From: Symbiodinium microadriaticum | Lineage: Eukaryota; Sar; Dinophyceae; Suessiales; Symbiodiniaceae | Assembly: GCA_001939145.1 (NCBI GenBank) | Contig: LSRX01000280.1 | Coordinates: 489,927-553,926, forward strand | DNA: 64,000 nt | Direction: 5' to 3' | Shown: positions 1-12,282 of the stretch, piece by piece | Layout: every line of letters begins with the position of its first letter | Position numbering within the stretch: position 1 is the stretch's first letter | Program-made: the position numbers and the translations under genes | The notes under the pieces: generated by a model | Told to the model about the DNA's origin: nothing | Database searches by the model: none | Seen by the model: the letters and a program-made list of their open reading frames with translations, nothing else

Positions 1-70
1 TAGGGGTTTAGGGGTTTAGGGGTTTAGGGGTTTAGGGGCTTAGGGGTTTAGGGGTTTAGGGTTTAGGGGC
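1..70 (+). repeat. TTTAGGGG/TTTAGGG array
   Basis: About nine tandem units at the window edge. It need not be a chromosome end, since identical arrays occur throughout. Confidence 0.9.
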
Positions 71-250
71 CAAGCTCTCCAAAACCCCTAAAACCCTAAA
101 CCCTTACAGTACCCTTATGGAGCCCTTTAACGGAACCGTATATCCGATCGAGGGACTGCCGCCGCTGCGCGGTGTCGCCTCGCCCCTCCATGCGGGCCCG
201 GAGCTCGTTGCAGATCTCCTCCGGGCTGATAGCCGGGTTTACCCTAAACC

Positions 251-341
251 CTACTAGACCCTAAAGAACCTACCTTTTTTAGGACTTATAATAAGGAAAT
301 CACAATAAGGAACCCCAAAAAGGTGGGTTCTTTAGGGTACA
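251..341. mobile_element. Family N TIR element
   Basis: ACCCTAAAGAACCTACCTTT left; AAAAAGGTGGGTTCTTTAGG right. Related copies lie at about 26459-26548 and 62803-62885. Confidence 0.65.
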
Positions 342-530
342 GGTAAACCCTAAACCCTAAACCCTAAAGCCTAAACCTCAAACCCTAAACCCTAAACCCG
401 GGTTAGGGTTTAGATGGGTTTGGTTTGGATTCTTCAACCCAGACCCCTTGAGGAGCTAGAGAGTAGAACCCTCATTTGGGAACCTGTACGACTAAAGGTG
501 AAAACACAGTCGACAGCGGTATAATAATAC

Positions 531-642
531 TTGGAGGTTCATGGGTAGTTATACATGGGGTTATAAGTCCCCTAATATGGGTTATAATTACAGTTACCTA
601 CTTATAACCCCACTTATAACTACTCATGATCCTCCAAGTAGG
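531..642. mobile_element. Family C TIR element
   Basis: TACTTGGAGGTTCATGGGTA left; CATGATCCTCCAAGTA right; TAs border both ends. Confidence 0.78.
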
Positions 643-1119
643 GGCTTTAGTAGTTCGAACAGGATTTGGGGCAGATTTAGTCTGGAGGATCGAAAGTGGG
701 CTAGACTTTCACCCCGCATCCGACACCCCCAAACCCTAACCGTTCAAACTCGAAACCCTAAACCCCCTAAAGCCCTAAAGCCCCAAACCCTGAACCCATC
801 AAAGCCCTCACTTGCGAGACGGAGAAGCCATTAGCCCCCTGTACACCTAAACCCTAAACCCTAAACCCCAAGAAAACCCTAAACCCTAAACCCTGAAACC
901 CTGAAACCCTGAAGCCAGGAAGCCATGGGGCAACAACAAATCCCAACGCTTTAGCGCAGACCGGTCCCTAAACCCTAAACGGTTTAGGGTTTAGGGTAAA
1001 GCCTGGGAATATGGTCTACCGTCGAAGCTTTAGGGTTTCGATCTTCAGAGACTTTGGTTTAGTGTGCAAGGTCTAGTGTTTATTGAGGGTTTAAGGTTTA
1101 AGTCCTTCTAGGGTTGTAC

Positions 1120-1226
1120 CTTAAGGACGAAAAGAACCCCAAAAGGGTTTTAGGGTTCATGTACCATATAGGGTTTCATAGTGTAGGGTATAGGGCCCCC
1201 CTTTTCAGGTTCATTTAGTCCTTAAG
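1120..1226. mobile_element. Family A TIR element
   Basis: CTTAAGGACGAAA at one end and an imperfect inverse (AGTCCTTAAG) at the other; the interior repeats the CCTATA/TATAGG arms typical of the family. Confidence 0.7.
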
Positions 1227-1340
1227 GTAGGGACCGAATGAAGAGAATACATGCCCGGGTTCGCGAATGTCCTCGGTGTAAGGACGATCCACGCCAAAGA
1301 AAGGTTTGATGCCACCCTCGCCTCTGAAATTCATGGGCTG

Positions 1341-1435
1341 TACCCATATGCTCCATAGTAGTTCCTTTTTGGGGCTTACTTTATAGAATTCTAAATAACA
1401 ACTCCAAAAAGGAACTGCTATGGAGGCTATGGGTA
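1341..1435. mobile_element. Family D TIR element
   Basis: TACCCATATGCTCCATAGTA left; TGCTATGGAGGCTATGGGTA right. Confidence 0.75.
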
Positions 1436-1801
1436 GACTAGGGTTTCTTCAAAGATTCGGATTTCCGGTGTAGGGTTTCGGGGTTAGGGTAATGCAGGGG
1501 CCCGGAGAATTAGAAGAGGGTCTTCTTAAAGGTTCTTCAAATCAGAAACAGATTGGCTAACCCTAAAACCCCAGCCTAAACCCTAAACCCCGGTCTAAAG
1601 CTGTTACTGGGTGTTTGCAGGGTGTGTTACGGTTTCTGGCTTTAGTGTGCTTCATAGCTTCACCGAACTGGAAAATTCGAGTCGGTTTAGGGTTTAGGGT
1701 GTAGGGCTTAGGGTTTAGGTTTCCTGGTACATGAAAATTATACTTGAAGCCAATGCATTAGGTACTAGACTATTAACTGCGTTCTTTGCGAGCTGAGGAA
1801 G

Positions 1802-1912
1802 CTAGGTTCCCCAGTAGCCCTTAAATCATAAGGGTACCCTTTTTCCTACTCTTTGGTTTTGTTAAGGGAACCTCGAAAGAAAAGGGGAAAAGGGTTCTGC
1901 TGGGGAACCTAG
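1802..1912. mobile_element. Family E TIR element
   Basis: CTAGGTTCCCCAG at the left and CTGGGGAACCTAG at the right, with exact GAAG duplications at 1798-1801 and 1913-1916. Same family as the two intron-forming copies. Confidence 0.85.
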
Positions 1913-2139
1913 GAAGAGATCCAGAAACATTGATCTATGCCGGAGACTAGGGAAATGGAGCATGTGGAGCAGGGGCTCGGAGCCTGGAAGAATATCTATG
2001 GATATAGTAGGGTACAGGGTTTAGGGTTTTTAGGGGTTAGAGGGTTTAGGATTTAGGGTTTATAGGGTTTAGAGGGTTTAGGGTTTAGGGTTTACAGGGT
2101 TTACAGGGTTTAGAAGGTTTAGGGTTTAGGGTTTAGGGC

Positions 2140-2275
2140 AGGGTCCCGCGCTAACAGAGAGCAGGTTCATGCGTGCGGTGTTATGTATTCCGATCTGGGC
2201 AGCCAGGCTCACGAAAGTCGCGAGGACCGGTGAAGCCGCCGCCAGCGGGGCGTTTGCGGTTAGCCCGATCTTAGG
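2140..2275 (-). CDS. Possible orphan exon, hydrophobic
   Basis: The minus strand reads GLTANAPLAAASPVLATFVS then LAAQIGIHNTARMNLLS between two TTTAGGG tracts. It could be a membrane-spanning exon. Confidence 0.3.
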
Positions 2276-2898
2276 GTTAAGGGTTTTGGGATATCTCATA
2301 ACTAACCCATTCTGTAAGTAAGCCAACGAGGTGGAGATATGTGGGTGATATGTTGATTCCTAACTAACCCTAAACCCAAAACCATCCTAAACCCAAAGCT
2401 TTGAAGGATACCCCCCCAAACCCTCCTAATCCCTCTAAGCCTAAGCCCTAGCCACGGGCAGTCGGCCCCCTACACCCTAAACCCTAAACCCTAAACCGTA
2501 GCCCTGGCAAGGGGCAGTCGGACCCCGAAACCCTAAACCCTAAATCCTAAACCCTAACCCTAGCAAGGGGCATTACGGCATTGGCCCCCAACTACCCTCT
2601 ATACCCACTATTAAAGATCATAAGGGCTCTATTAAAGGGTACTTGGGGCCCAGCCTTTCTCGTTGACTTTCTCCAAGTTGGAACTAATCGTGACCTTGGA
2701 GGGAGAGCTGCGCGGGTCGAGGTCTGAGGTGTTAAGGCTTTTGTTTCTTTTACGGTTTGGGGTTTAAGGTTGAGGGCTTAGGGTTTTTTATAAACGGTTT
2801 AGGGTTTCGGGTTGAGGGTTTAGGGGTTTAGGGTTCAGGGTTTGTTGCGGTTTAGGGTCTGGGGTGTTGGGTTTTGAGTTTAATGTTTCGGGTTTAGC

Positions 2899-3007
2899 CT
2901 TAAGGACGAAATGACCCTTAAAAAGTAGGTGCCCTATGCCCTTATACTATGAATCCCTATATGGTATATGAGCCCTAAAACCTTTTAGGGTTCATGTCGT
3001 CCTTAAG
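2899..3007. mobile_element. Family A TIR element, full
   Basis: CTTAAGGACGAAATGACCC left; GGTTCATGTCGTCCTTAAG right; about 109 bp. Confidence 0.8.
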
Positions 3008-3107
3008 GTCTTCTTTCATCATGCGCCCTGAAAGCCCGAACTTAACCCTAAACCCCAAAACCCTGCACGTTACCCATATTGTTTAGGGTTTAGGGTTTAG
3101 GGTATAT

Positions 3108-3221
3108 GATATGGGTAATTCTCTAAAGTAGGGCCCCTTTTAGGGAGGTCCTTTTTTTATAAGGGTGCCATACTATATTGGGGACCTAAACAGAGACTCC
3201 AATTTAGAGAACTACCCATAG
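3108..3221. mobile_element. Family F TIR element
   Basis: ATATGGGTAATTCTCTAAAG left; TTTAGAGAACTACCCATAG right. Confidence 0.75.
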
Positions 3222-3277
3222 AAGACGCCAAAGGCAATGAAAACCCTACCCGCTGAGCCCTAAGCGCCCTCTCCTCA

Positions 3278-3386
3278 AGGACTAAATTTACCCTCAAAGG
3301 TAGGGGCCCTATACCCTCGTACTACGAATCCCTATATGGCTGTTGTGTTCCCTATCCCCTTTTAGGGTTCTTTTCGTCCTTAAGGT
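3278..3386. mobile_element. Family A TIR element, diverged left end
   Basis: Left end CAAGGACTAAATTTACCC, right end TTTTCGTCCTTAAG, same internal arms. Confidence 0.65.
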
Positions 3387-4140
3387 AGGCGCTCTCTCAA
3401 CCCTGCAAGCGCCCTGAGCCTGCGGCTTAAGCCCGAAACCTCTTGCGCGCGCACCGCTAAACCCCTAACCACTTACAAACCCTGCACCTGGAAAACACAA
3501 AGCCCTAAACTAGGTTTTTTTTGCTAAGGAACTAAGCTACCATAATAAGGACACCATATTACTTGCCACAAGTTCCCCTTCTGGGAATTTATGCTGAGCT
3601 GCCTAACAAAACCCTACCCCATAGTCTCGACTGTATGTCCTTGTTGGGATTTATCTTATAGCATCCCAAATATCAAAATGGTTGAAGCAAACAGGGGAAC
3701 TATAATGGAGACTAAACCCGAAACCCTAAAAGTGGAGACTACAGGGGAACTATAGTGGAGACTCTAGGTGAATCCCAATCCTGCCCCCTCCATCCCCTCG
3801 CCAGGGCCGCTACACAGAGACCGCAGCAGGCATCATGCAGCTCTACAGAACCTTTCAGTGGGCTAGGGTTTAGGGTTTAGGGTTTAGGGGTTTAGGGTTC
3901 TTGGTCGCTTCAGTAAAGAAAGTAGATGGTAACCTCCAGGAGTATGAATATAATATACCCTAAACCCCAAACCCCAAACCCTAAACCCCAAACCCCTAAA
4001 CCCTAAACCCTAAACCATAGACCCTAAACCCTAAACCCTAAATAGAAAATGAACAATCCCACAACTAAACTGAAATTCGGGGCTTCAACCTGGGGACTGA
4101 TGGTTTGGGGGGGCCCAAGGTCTACCTCAGCCTTAAGGAC

Positions 4141-4317
4141 TACTGGGTTTGGGGTTTCAGGGTTTTAGGGTTTTAGGGTTTAGGGTTTTAGGGTTTAGGA
4201 TTTCAGGGTTTTAGGGTTTTGGGTTTAGGGTTTAGGGTTTAGGGTTTTAGGGTTTTAGGGTTTTAGGGTTTAGGGTTTTAGGGTTTTAGGGTTTTAGGGT
4301 TTAGGGTTTTAGGGTTT
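4141..4317 (+). repeat. Interstitial TTTAGGG/TTTTAGGG array, ends at an N
   Basis: Over 20 units with 7- and 8-base spacing alternating, interrupted by an assembly N at 4318. Confidence 0.9.
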
Positions 4318-4450
4318 NCCCTACCCCATAGTCTCGACTGTATGTCCTTGTTAGGGTTTAGGGTTTAGGGTTCAGGGTTTAGGGTCTAGGGTTTGGGGTT
4401 TAGGGTTTAGGCTACCTCAACATAAGCCCTACTGGGGGGTCAGGGGGGGC

Positions 4451-4561
4451 CTACTGTTGATGATACAAATCCTGCAGTACCTGAAGGACCCTAAACTCTA
4501 GGGATCGGGGTATACGGTATATTCCTCATTATGGGTACTGCAGGATTTATACCATCCATCA
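4451..4561. mobile_element. Family B TIR element
   Basis: CTACTGTTGATGATACAAAT left and ATTTATACCATCCATCA right; centre carries the shared GGACCCTAAACT...GGGATC core. Confidence 0.7.
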
Positions 4562-4999
4562 TAATTTCAAGAAGCCTCAGAAGAAAAGGCGGTGGTTTGC
4601 TTTGAGATTCGGGCCGAGGGTCTGGACATGTCTAGACTCCTGGGGGGTCTCTGGGCTCGGGGTTGAGGGGTTTCGTGGATTTCGGGACTGAACTCTAAAC
4701 AAACCCTAAACCCTAAAGCCTAAACCAAAACCCTAAACCCTCTCGCGGTTTTAGGGACTGAACTCTAAACAAACCCTAAGCCCTAAGCCTTACGGTTTAG
4801 GGTGTCGGGCTTAGGGTGTAGGGTGTAGGGCTAAGCCCACTAAGGAATCTAGGTCAAGGGCTTAGGGTCCGGGACTAGGGTGCCGCAATAGTTAGAGAAG
4901 GAGGGTTTAGGGTGTTAGGGCTTAAGGTTTAGGGCCAAGGCTTAGAGTTTAGGGTTCATACCCTAAACCTAAAACCAAAACCCCAAAACCCTAAATTCC

Positions 5000-5235
5000 T
5001 CCACCCGGCCAACACAGCTGGTCTATTCGCAAACAAAATTGAGCATAAAACCGTCATGCGAGGTCGGGTTGCCGTGCAACATGAACTGCCCGCGAAAGAC
5101 GTAAAGCCTTCTGACACCATGTGAAGGAAAAAAATACCGAGGTCAATGGGTAATCGGTCGTTCGAAGACTTAGACCCGTCACCTTGGTCAGGTTGTCGAC
5201 TGAATGCCACTGATAGCGGCATATCCTGCTGTGAC
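5000..5235 (-). CDS. Possible orphan exon
   Basis: Open minus-strand frame with LSVAFSRQPDQGDGSK and LPIDLGIFFLHMVSEGF, ending in a CCCTAAA tract. Mixed composition; weak. Confidence 0.28.
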
Positions 5236-5877
5236 AATCTGCCCCTAAACCCTAAATCTTAAACCCTAAAACTCAAGAAAGAAATAAATAGAAATTGCTT
5301 GTTGCTGTGGGCCATCCGGGAAACTGTTTTATTTCCGGTCGAGACACAGCCTTTTCAATTGCTATAAACCAGTTTCCGCTTCAGGGTTCAGCAAATCAGC
5401 CCACCCACGATAGCCCAGCCCAAAACGCTTCCAAGCCAAGCCCAGCGCGGCCAGCTAGCCCCAGCCCCAGCCCTGCCCAAACCCGGCTCAGCCCCATCCC
5501 GCCCACCAATCCGGTGATGATGTGTCTTCCCGTGTCTGTTAGCCCCAACAGAACTTGGACGTGTAGGCAAAGTCACAGTCCTCACGATCAGACTTTCTCC
5601 AAACGGGCAGTTCTCTACATTAGGGTCCCTGTTTAGGTCCCAAAAAAATTTAGTACGGTACCCTTATAAAAGGGAGCCTACAAGGGACCCTACTTTAGAG
5701 AACCACCCAATTGCTTGCCGCCACAACACCTTCACCAAAACCCCAATCTCTAACTCTTACCAAACCCTAAACCCTAAACCTCCGAAACCATTTTGCAACC
5801 CTGGTCTTAAAAATTCTCCTTCCCCAACCGATCCCCCAAAAGTTCAGATCGTGTAAGATAGAGCAAATACCCACAGG

Positions 5878-5951
5878 CTCCATAGTGGTTCCTTTTTGGG
5901 ATCGATCCTATAGGTAATCCCACAAAGGAACTACAATGGAGCCTATGGGTA
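5878..5951. mobile_element. Family D TIR element, short
   Basis: TACCCACAGGCTCCATAGTG left; CAATGGAGCCTATGGGTA right. Confidence 0.75.
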
Positions 5952-6083
5952 CATTTAAAGTTCTCCCAGTGGCTACCTATGTCTGCGAAACCTTTTGGAG
6001 CCCGTTTCGAGCCCTGACGGGACCCTCACAGAACCTTTCTGAGAGCTGTGGTAGACAGGTTAGGGAACCGTCATAGAACCGTC

Positions 6084-6191
6084 CTTAAGGACGAAAGGAA
6101 CCCTGAAAAGGTTTAGGGTTCATATACCATGTAAGGATTCAGAGAATGAGGTTATAGGGCCCCTACTTTTACGAGTCATTTCGTCCTTAAG
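6084..6191. mobile_element. Family A TIR element, inverted core
   Basis: CTTAAGGACGAAAGGAACCC left; CATTTCGTCCTTAAG right. Confidence 0.75.
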
Positions 6192-7094
6192 GGTGAAACA
6201 GGGTTTAGAGTTTAATTAGGGATTAGACACCCTGAAGGAACCCTCAAACAAACCCTAAACCCTAAACCCTAAACCCCAAACTCTAAACCCTAGACCCTAA
6301 ACCCTGAACCCTAAAATCCCTGAGCTTCAGCCCTCCGGAGCCACGTGGCCCAGTTGTGCATAAGGCCGCTTCTGCGTGCCAGACCAGCAAAGATTCCTTG
6401 TCTGGGTGATAGTTTAGGGTTTAGGGTTTAGGGTTGTTTTGGGGCCCTTAAAAGTATTTATATGCATACCTCTACTGTAACCATAAAGGGAAATTAAAAA
6501 GTTTCCCAAAGTGCCACCTAGTTGCTGCGTGCTTATATTTTCCTTGGGTTTCTAACACTAGAATGGGGTTTAGGGTTTAGGGTTGAGGGTTGAGGGCTTA
6601 GGGCTAAAATCTATAGTGGGGCTATGCGGGACTGTTGGTTTTTAGAGGGTATCACTTGCGTTAGGCTTCCGAACGGCCGCTTAGACGGGGCGTCCTTGCT
6701 TGGGGTTGTGATAATTGGAGGCACTAGTCAACCCTACTAAACCCAAACCCCTAACCCCCCTCAACCTAAACTCCAGGCATCGATCATGGCACCTTATCGC
6801 CTGAAACTCCCATGGGACTGGTTTTTGGGTGCAAAGCGGCCAAACGTTGTTGTCTGTCCCAAGGCCTAATACTTGGAGGTTCATGGGTAGTTAGAAAAGG
6901 GGTTATAAGTCCCTGAGTATGGGTTGAAATTCTACCTGCCCTACTTATAGCATCGTATAACCCCCCGACGTTTTTACTAGTACTCACTTCCCAGGAACCT
7001 AAAGCCTAAACCCTAAACCCTAAACCGAAAAGGAACCTGATGAAGAAACCCTGGGTCTTTATCAGGGCTCTCTATCTGAGTCTTAATATTTTTT

Positions 7095-7198
7095 TAGGGT
7101 TTAGGGTTTAGGAGTTTAGGGTTTAGGGGTTTAGGGGTTTAGGGTTTAGGGGTTTAGGGGTTTAGGGGTTCAGGGTTTAGGGTTTAGGGGTTTAGGGT
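7095..7198 (+). repeat. Interstitial TTTAGGG/TTTAGGGG array
   Basis: About 13 units, several with a fourth G. Confidence 0.88.
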
Positions 7199-7851
7199 TA
7201 ATCAGGTTACACATTACGCAAAACTCACTCAACTCTGGGCGTGCAAAGGCTGAAAGTCCAGACACCACACCAACACCTACAACCACATCAACTTTAAATC
7301 CGAACACCGCCAGCCCTGTATGGGACTATAATTATAAGGATTGTAACACCCCAAACAGGTCAAAAGTTACTGACTCTACTACCATAATAAAACAAGAGCA
7401 AGCTGGCTCCAAGGCCAACCCAACAAAATCTTTTGATGTCCTCAACCCTCAGCCCTAGTCCGCAACCCTGAACCAGAAACTCTAAACCCTAAAACCCTGA
7501 CCCCTTAACTGCAGTTTAAGGTTTAGGGTTTAGGGCCTAGGGTTTAGGGTTACCCCCACCACACTAGACCAAAACCTGGCCCTAAGAGTTGTTACCAGAA
7601 ACGCAGTTTTGTCCGGGGGGCTTTCTCTTGTAGAGAACCTCCTCGCTTTGCCTTGGGAGGGCATCCGTAGTACAAGCTCGCAACTCAGCAAGTTCGTATA
7701 CAAAGGCCCTAAACCCTAAACCCTAAAACCCTAAGCATCCGATTCTGTCAGGTCTATGTGCGAAGGGCAACTTCGGGTGTTAGGATGGGGCTTTGGGTTC
7801 AGGTGTTCAGTGGACACGGACCTACATTCACTTCGTAACCCGCACATTTCC

Positions 7852-7966
7852 CCTAAACCCTAAACCCTAAACCCTTAAACCCTTAAACCCCTAAACCCCT
7901 AAACCCTAAACCCTTAAACCCCTAAACCCCTAAACCCTAAACCCTAAACCCTAAACCCTAACCGAA
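7852..7966 (-). repeat. Interstitial CCCTAAA array
   Basis: About 15 units in the opposite orientation to the array at 7.1 kb, under 700 bp away. Confidence 0.88.
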
Positions 7967-8149
7967 CCCCTGAATGCGGAAGCCTGAGTCCCTCTTGTGA
8001 AACCCTAAGGGTCCAAAGGACCTAATAATTAGGTACTTGGGTTCAGGATAGTAGTTTTGTAGGTTACTATTTGGAAGAGTATATGATTGTTAAGTACTTG
8101 GACCCTTAGGGAAAGGCCTAAACTCTACAGCCTGAACTTGGGACCCTTT

Positions 8150-8245
8150 GTTGGAGGTTCTTGGGTAGTTATAAGTGGTGTTAGAAGTAGGGTAACTGTA
8201 ACTATAACCCATATTAGGGGACGTATAACCCCACTTATAACTACC
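8150..8245. mobile_element. Family C element truncated into CCCTAAA
   Basis: Left end TTGGAGGTTCTTGGGTAG; the right arm stops at CTTATAACTACCCTAAACCC with no terminal CCTCCAA. Confidence 0.65.
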
Positions 8246-8984
8246 CTAAACCCTAACCCCTAAACCCTATAGAACCTTTAAAGGAACCCTATAACCTAAA
8301 TCCTTATAGTACCCTTATAGAGCCCTTTAACGGGAACCCATTTGAAACTGCCCATGAACCTCGAAGTTGGCAAGGCAGAAGCTAGGGCCAGGCAAGCTGC
8401 TGCTAGAACACAAACTTGATGTTGAGCTGAACAAAACCCTAAACCCTAAACCCAAATATACTTGGAGCTTAAGTTTTTTTCTTGGGGTTCAGACTTTAGG
8501 GTTTGCGGCTTAGGGGTTTAGGGTTCAGGGTTTATAGGGGTTTAGGGGTTGGGGGTTTACGGTTTATAGGGGTTTACGGTTTAGGGTTTTAGGGTCTAGA
8601 GGATCATGGGACTTACGTAGGAAGTAAGGTTACAATAGTACCCTCATTTGGGTTACAAGTCTTTATAGCTATATCCTCCGGACTCACACACCCCAAAATG
8701 GCATTGCTGCACATGCCAGCATGTCCTCTGAATTGCTAACAACTTACAGGCTGAGTTCCCTAGACCCCCCGCAAAAGGTCAACTTTTCAACTTTGCTAGG
8801 ATTGCATCAGCCCCAAAAGGGTAGCTTTTCAATTTTGGTAGGATTCTCTCAGCCTCAAAGAGGTAAAGCCTTCTTTCCTTAAAATCGAATATTGGTGCCA
8901 AATTTTGATGCAGACTGTAAGAAGAGCCCCCGTCTTAAAAGGGCCTAGGGCAGAAAGGTAAAGGTTGCCCACTCAGCGACTAAG

Positions 8985-9097
8985 CCAGGGACTCCAATAT
9001 CCCTTGATTAAGGAATAATTATACCTTAAATCATATTAGGGATCCTACTATAATTCTAAGGAATATTCCTTAACTAAGGGATGTTGGAGTCTCTGGG
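8985..9097. mobile_element. Family H TIR element
   Basis: CCAGGGACTCCAATATCCC left; GGATGTTGGAGTCTCTGG right; TAAG/GAAG outside (3 of 4). Confidence 0.7.
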
Positions 9098-9230
9098 AAG
9101 ACAAGCTGCAGTATCAGCGTTCTGCTTTGCCATCCACAGCAGGGGCACCAGATCAAACCGCAAAAGCCTGAGCGCCGGGTCACTCTGGATGCCGAGAGGG
9201 TCGGGATAGTGCACACACGAAAACATGAAG
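9098..9230 (-). CDS. Orphan exon abutting a family H element
   Basis: The minus strand reads HYPDPLGIQSDPALRLLRFD then LVPLLWMAKQNADTAACL. A family H element (8985-9097) begins at its 3' edge, and a microsatellite lies at its 5' edge, as expected for flanking introns. Confidence 0.35.
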
Positions 9231-9235
9231 TCATG

Positions 9236-9450
9236 ATGATTCCACGCATGCATCCATCCATCCATCCGTCCATCCATCCATGCATCCACGCGGCAATGCA
9301 TCCATGCATGCATGCACACGTGCATCTACATACACATAGACATATAAATATGCACACATACACCTACATACCTACATACATGCATATATGCATGCATGCA
9401 TGCACATCTACAGACATACATACCCAATAAACCATGCATGCATGCACGAC
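9236..9450. repeat. ATCC/ATGC/CATA microsatellite
   Basis: CATC, CATG and ACATA units; yields spurious long frames on both strands. Confidence 0.9.
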
Positions 9451-11123
9451 AGCAAACCGACCGACGTAGAAACAGGCACACAAGAACATGTGCAGTGTAC
9501 ATTACATTTCAAGTGTCGGCATTTAAGCACCCTGACAACCCAATAACCTCTTAATTCCGGAATATTCCCAGAAATCGTACTGGGGAGCCTGGTACACTAC
9601 GAGCAGTCGAAGGCTGGGTTTCGGAGTTGTTGGTTCAGGTTTTTTTTTGTTAAGCCCCTTTTTATATACTCCTGCCTTTACCTCCACAAGGCCCAAGCAA
9701 GGCCGAGTCGACCAGGGGGAGCTGGCCACTCGCTTATTGGTTCAGGGTTTAGGGTTTAGGGTTTCTGTTCAGGTTCGAATCATTCTCGAACCGAAGCTGG
9801 GCCGGCACTCCGCGCTCAAACCCCTCATGCAAAGCGCTGAACCGCTCTGTCCGGGCAGCTTTCGATGTAGTTCGTGACGTCGTACCTTGGCGCGGTAGCT
9901 GCACCCTAAAAAAGGCCCAGAGACCTCGAGCTGCTTGACAATTGGCCCGAAAAAAAGCCAAAGACTCGAACACCCCTTAGCTCAGGAACCTAAACCCTAA
10001 ACCCGAAATGAACTCAAGGATCACCCCAAGTGTGCGAGGAAGATTTCTTAAGTGCGGGGTCTTGGGGCCTCTGGGAACCAGACATCAAAGCAATCCTTGG
10101 GGTTTCGGGCTTAGGGTTTAGGTTTTGGGGTTTAGGGTTTAGGAAGTTTAGGGTTTGGGGTTTAAGGTTTAGGTTTCGGGGTTTAGGGTTTAGGTTTTGG
10201 GGCTTAGGGTTTAGGAAGTTTAGGGTTTGGGGTTTAAGGTTTAGGTTTCGGGGTTTAGGTTTTGGGGTCTAGGGTTTGGACAAATCCGGTACCAAAGTCC
10301 ACTGCAAAGCTCTATTCCCAAGCCTACAAAACTCATAGTGGAGCCTCTGCCATACAGGGTTCCTATACCGGGTCCTTCTAAACCCTAAACCCTGAACCCT
10401 TTACCGGGTCCTTTTAAAGGGTTCCCGGCGTTGGAGTTTGGAGTTTCGGGCTTAGGGCAGACGGTTTCTAGACCCAAGAGAAACCTAGGAATAAAAAGGG
10501 TGCCCTTTTCGGTTTAAAGGACTCTATAAGGGAACCTGAACCCTAAAAAAGGGAATAAGGGCCTACTCTGGGTCCTAGGTTTGGAAGTCTTCATTGAAGT
10601 AAGCTTATACTGACGACCCTGGTAGGTGCTAGGAGGTTCATGGGTGGGTTTTTCGCCGGGGTTGTATATAAGTAGGGCAACTATACAAAACACGCATATC
10701 AGGAGACTTATAACCCCTAAACCCGAAACCCTAAAACCCTATAGCCTCAAACCTACAAGCCCTATAGAACCCTTAAAGGAACCCGGCCCTACTCATAATC
10801 CCACTTAGATCTACCCAGGAAGATCCAAGTGTAGCCAGTCTCCTAAATCGAACTATCCAAAGGCTGCCTTTGTACTACTGTTGATGATATAAATCCTGCA
10901 TTACCTTAAGGACCCTAAACCCAAAAGAAAATTCCTTCACTAGCACTATCAGTGATATTGGACCTAGACTACCCACCTACCCTCTATACTAGACCCGAAA
11001 TACCCCAAAACCTCGGAGCATCTAAACCCCGATTTCAAGGGTGCACGGAGGGTCCCTGGGAAGCTGCTGATCACAAGTTCAACTCTACCGGCCTTTTAAA
11101 GCCTAAACACTAAAACCTAAACC

Positions 11124-11215
11124 CTACCAGCACCCCCCCAAGTACCCTTTCATGGAGCCCTTAAGGTCCTTGATAGTGGGTACTTAGGGTATCATAGAGG
11201 GCACTCTACCGGCCT
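11124..11215. mobile_element. Family G TIR element, right end lost
   Basis: CTACCAGCACCCCCCCAAGT left; the right side stops at TAGAGGGCACTC. Confidence 0.6.
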
Positions 11216-11599
11216 AAAGCCTAAACATTAAAACCTAAACTTAACCCTAAACCCTCAAACCTAAACCCTAAACCCTGGCCCTAAACCGCTAAACCCTGAA
11301 CCCAAACCCTACAACCGAAACCCTAAAAACCTATACCCTAAACCCTAACCCTTAAACCCTAAATCCCAGAAGCTCAGGGTTTAATATTTCCTGGCCGAGG
11401 GCCACGTGGCCCGAAGTGTAGACCCGACCCTACACGCCGGTTTGGGTTTAGGGTTTAGGGTTCGCGATTTAGGGTTTACGGTTTAGGGTTCAGGGTTAGG
11501 GATTTAGGGTTTAGTTTTTATAAGGAGTTTGGGGTTTAGGGGTTTTGGGGTTAAGGGTTGAGGCCTCTACATCCAACCGAAAACTGTAAACCTAAACTG

Positions 11600-11705
11600 A
11601 ATTGGTGCCAACTCCAACTGCGGCGGATCGAGGCGCTTTTTCTCCGGGAAGCGCTGCATCAAATTCTCCATGGCGTCTCGTCTGGTTCTCCTGAGGCATT
11701 TGCTT
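11600..11705 (-). CDS. Orphan exon
   Basis: The minus strand reads TRRDAMENLMQRFPEKKRLD then PPQLELAPIQF, flanked by telomere-like repeats. Family unknown. Confidence 0.35.
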
Positions 11706-12082
11706 CAGGGTTGCGACTTAACACAACACCTTATACCCTGCCCTGAACCCCAAAACTGTAAACCCCTAGACCCTAAACCCCTAAACCCTAAATCCTAAAC
11801 CCCTAAATCTTAAACCCCTAAACCCGAAGCCCCGGAACACTAAACCCCTAAACCCTAAACCCCAAACCACTGTATAAACCCCTAAACCCAGATACCCCAA
11901 ACCCAAAATCCTGAACCCTAAAGCCTCCGAACTTAAACTTTCAACTCTAAACGATGTCTTTGCAATTTTGTAGGAGCCCCAAATGGGTTTAGGGTTTAGG
12001 GTTTTAGGGTTAAGCAAACCGTCCAAAGCTTAAGGCTTAGGCTTAGGGGTTTAGGGTTTAGGGTTCGAAGCTAGAACATTTT

Positions 12083-12184
12083 CAGGTGGGTAGTTACCGT
12101 TAGAGGAGCCTTACAGAAGGTCTACGTAACCATATAGAAGCCTTATGGAAACCCTGTATACCCTAAACTCCCCACCTGTAGTTT
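12083..12184. mobile_element. Family K TIR element
   Basis: TTCAGGTGGGTAGTTACCGT left; CTCCCCACCTGTAGTTTCC right. Confidence 0.62.
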
Positions 12185-12188
12185 CCTT

Positions 12189-12282
12189 TACCCATAGGCT
12201 CCTTAGTAGTTCCTTTTTGGGATTACCTTAAAGGATTCTAAATATGAACCATAAAAAGGAACTGCTTAGGAGCCTATGGGTA
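12189..12282. mobile_element. Family D TIR element
   Basis: TACCCATAGGCTCCTTAGTA left; CTTAGGAGCCTATGGGTA right. Confidence 0.78.

Noticed and set aside
1-70. Chromosome end (true telomere) at the left edge
   Set aside because: Equivalent arrays occur at dozens of internal places in both orientations, and the unit is mixed with TTTAGGGG; nothing marks this one as terminal.
10030-10272. Open frames rich in GLGFRV, NPKP or TLNPK (many positions)
   Set aside because: They are translations of TTTAGGG or CCCTAAA repeats, not genes.
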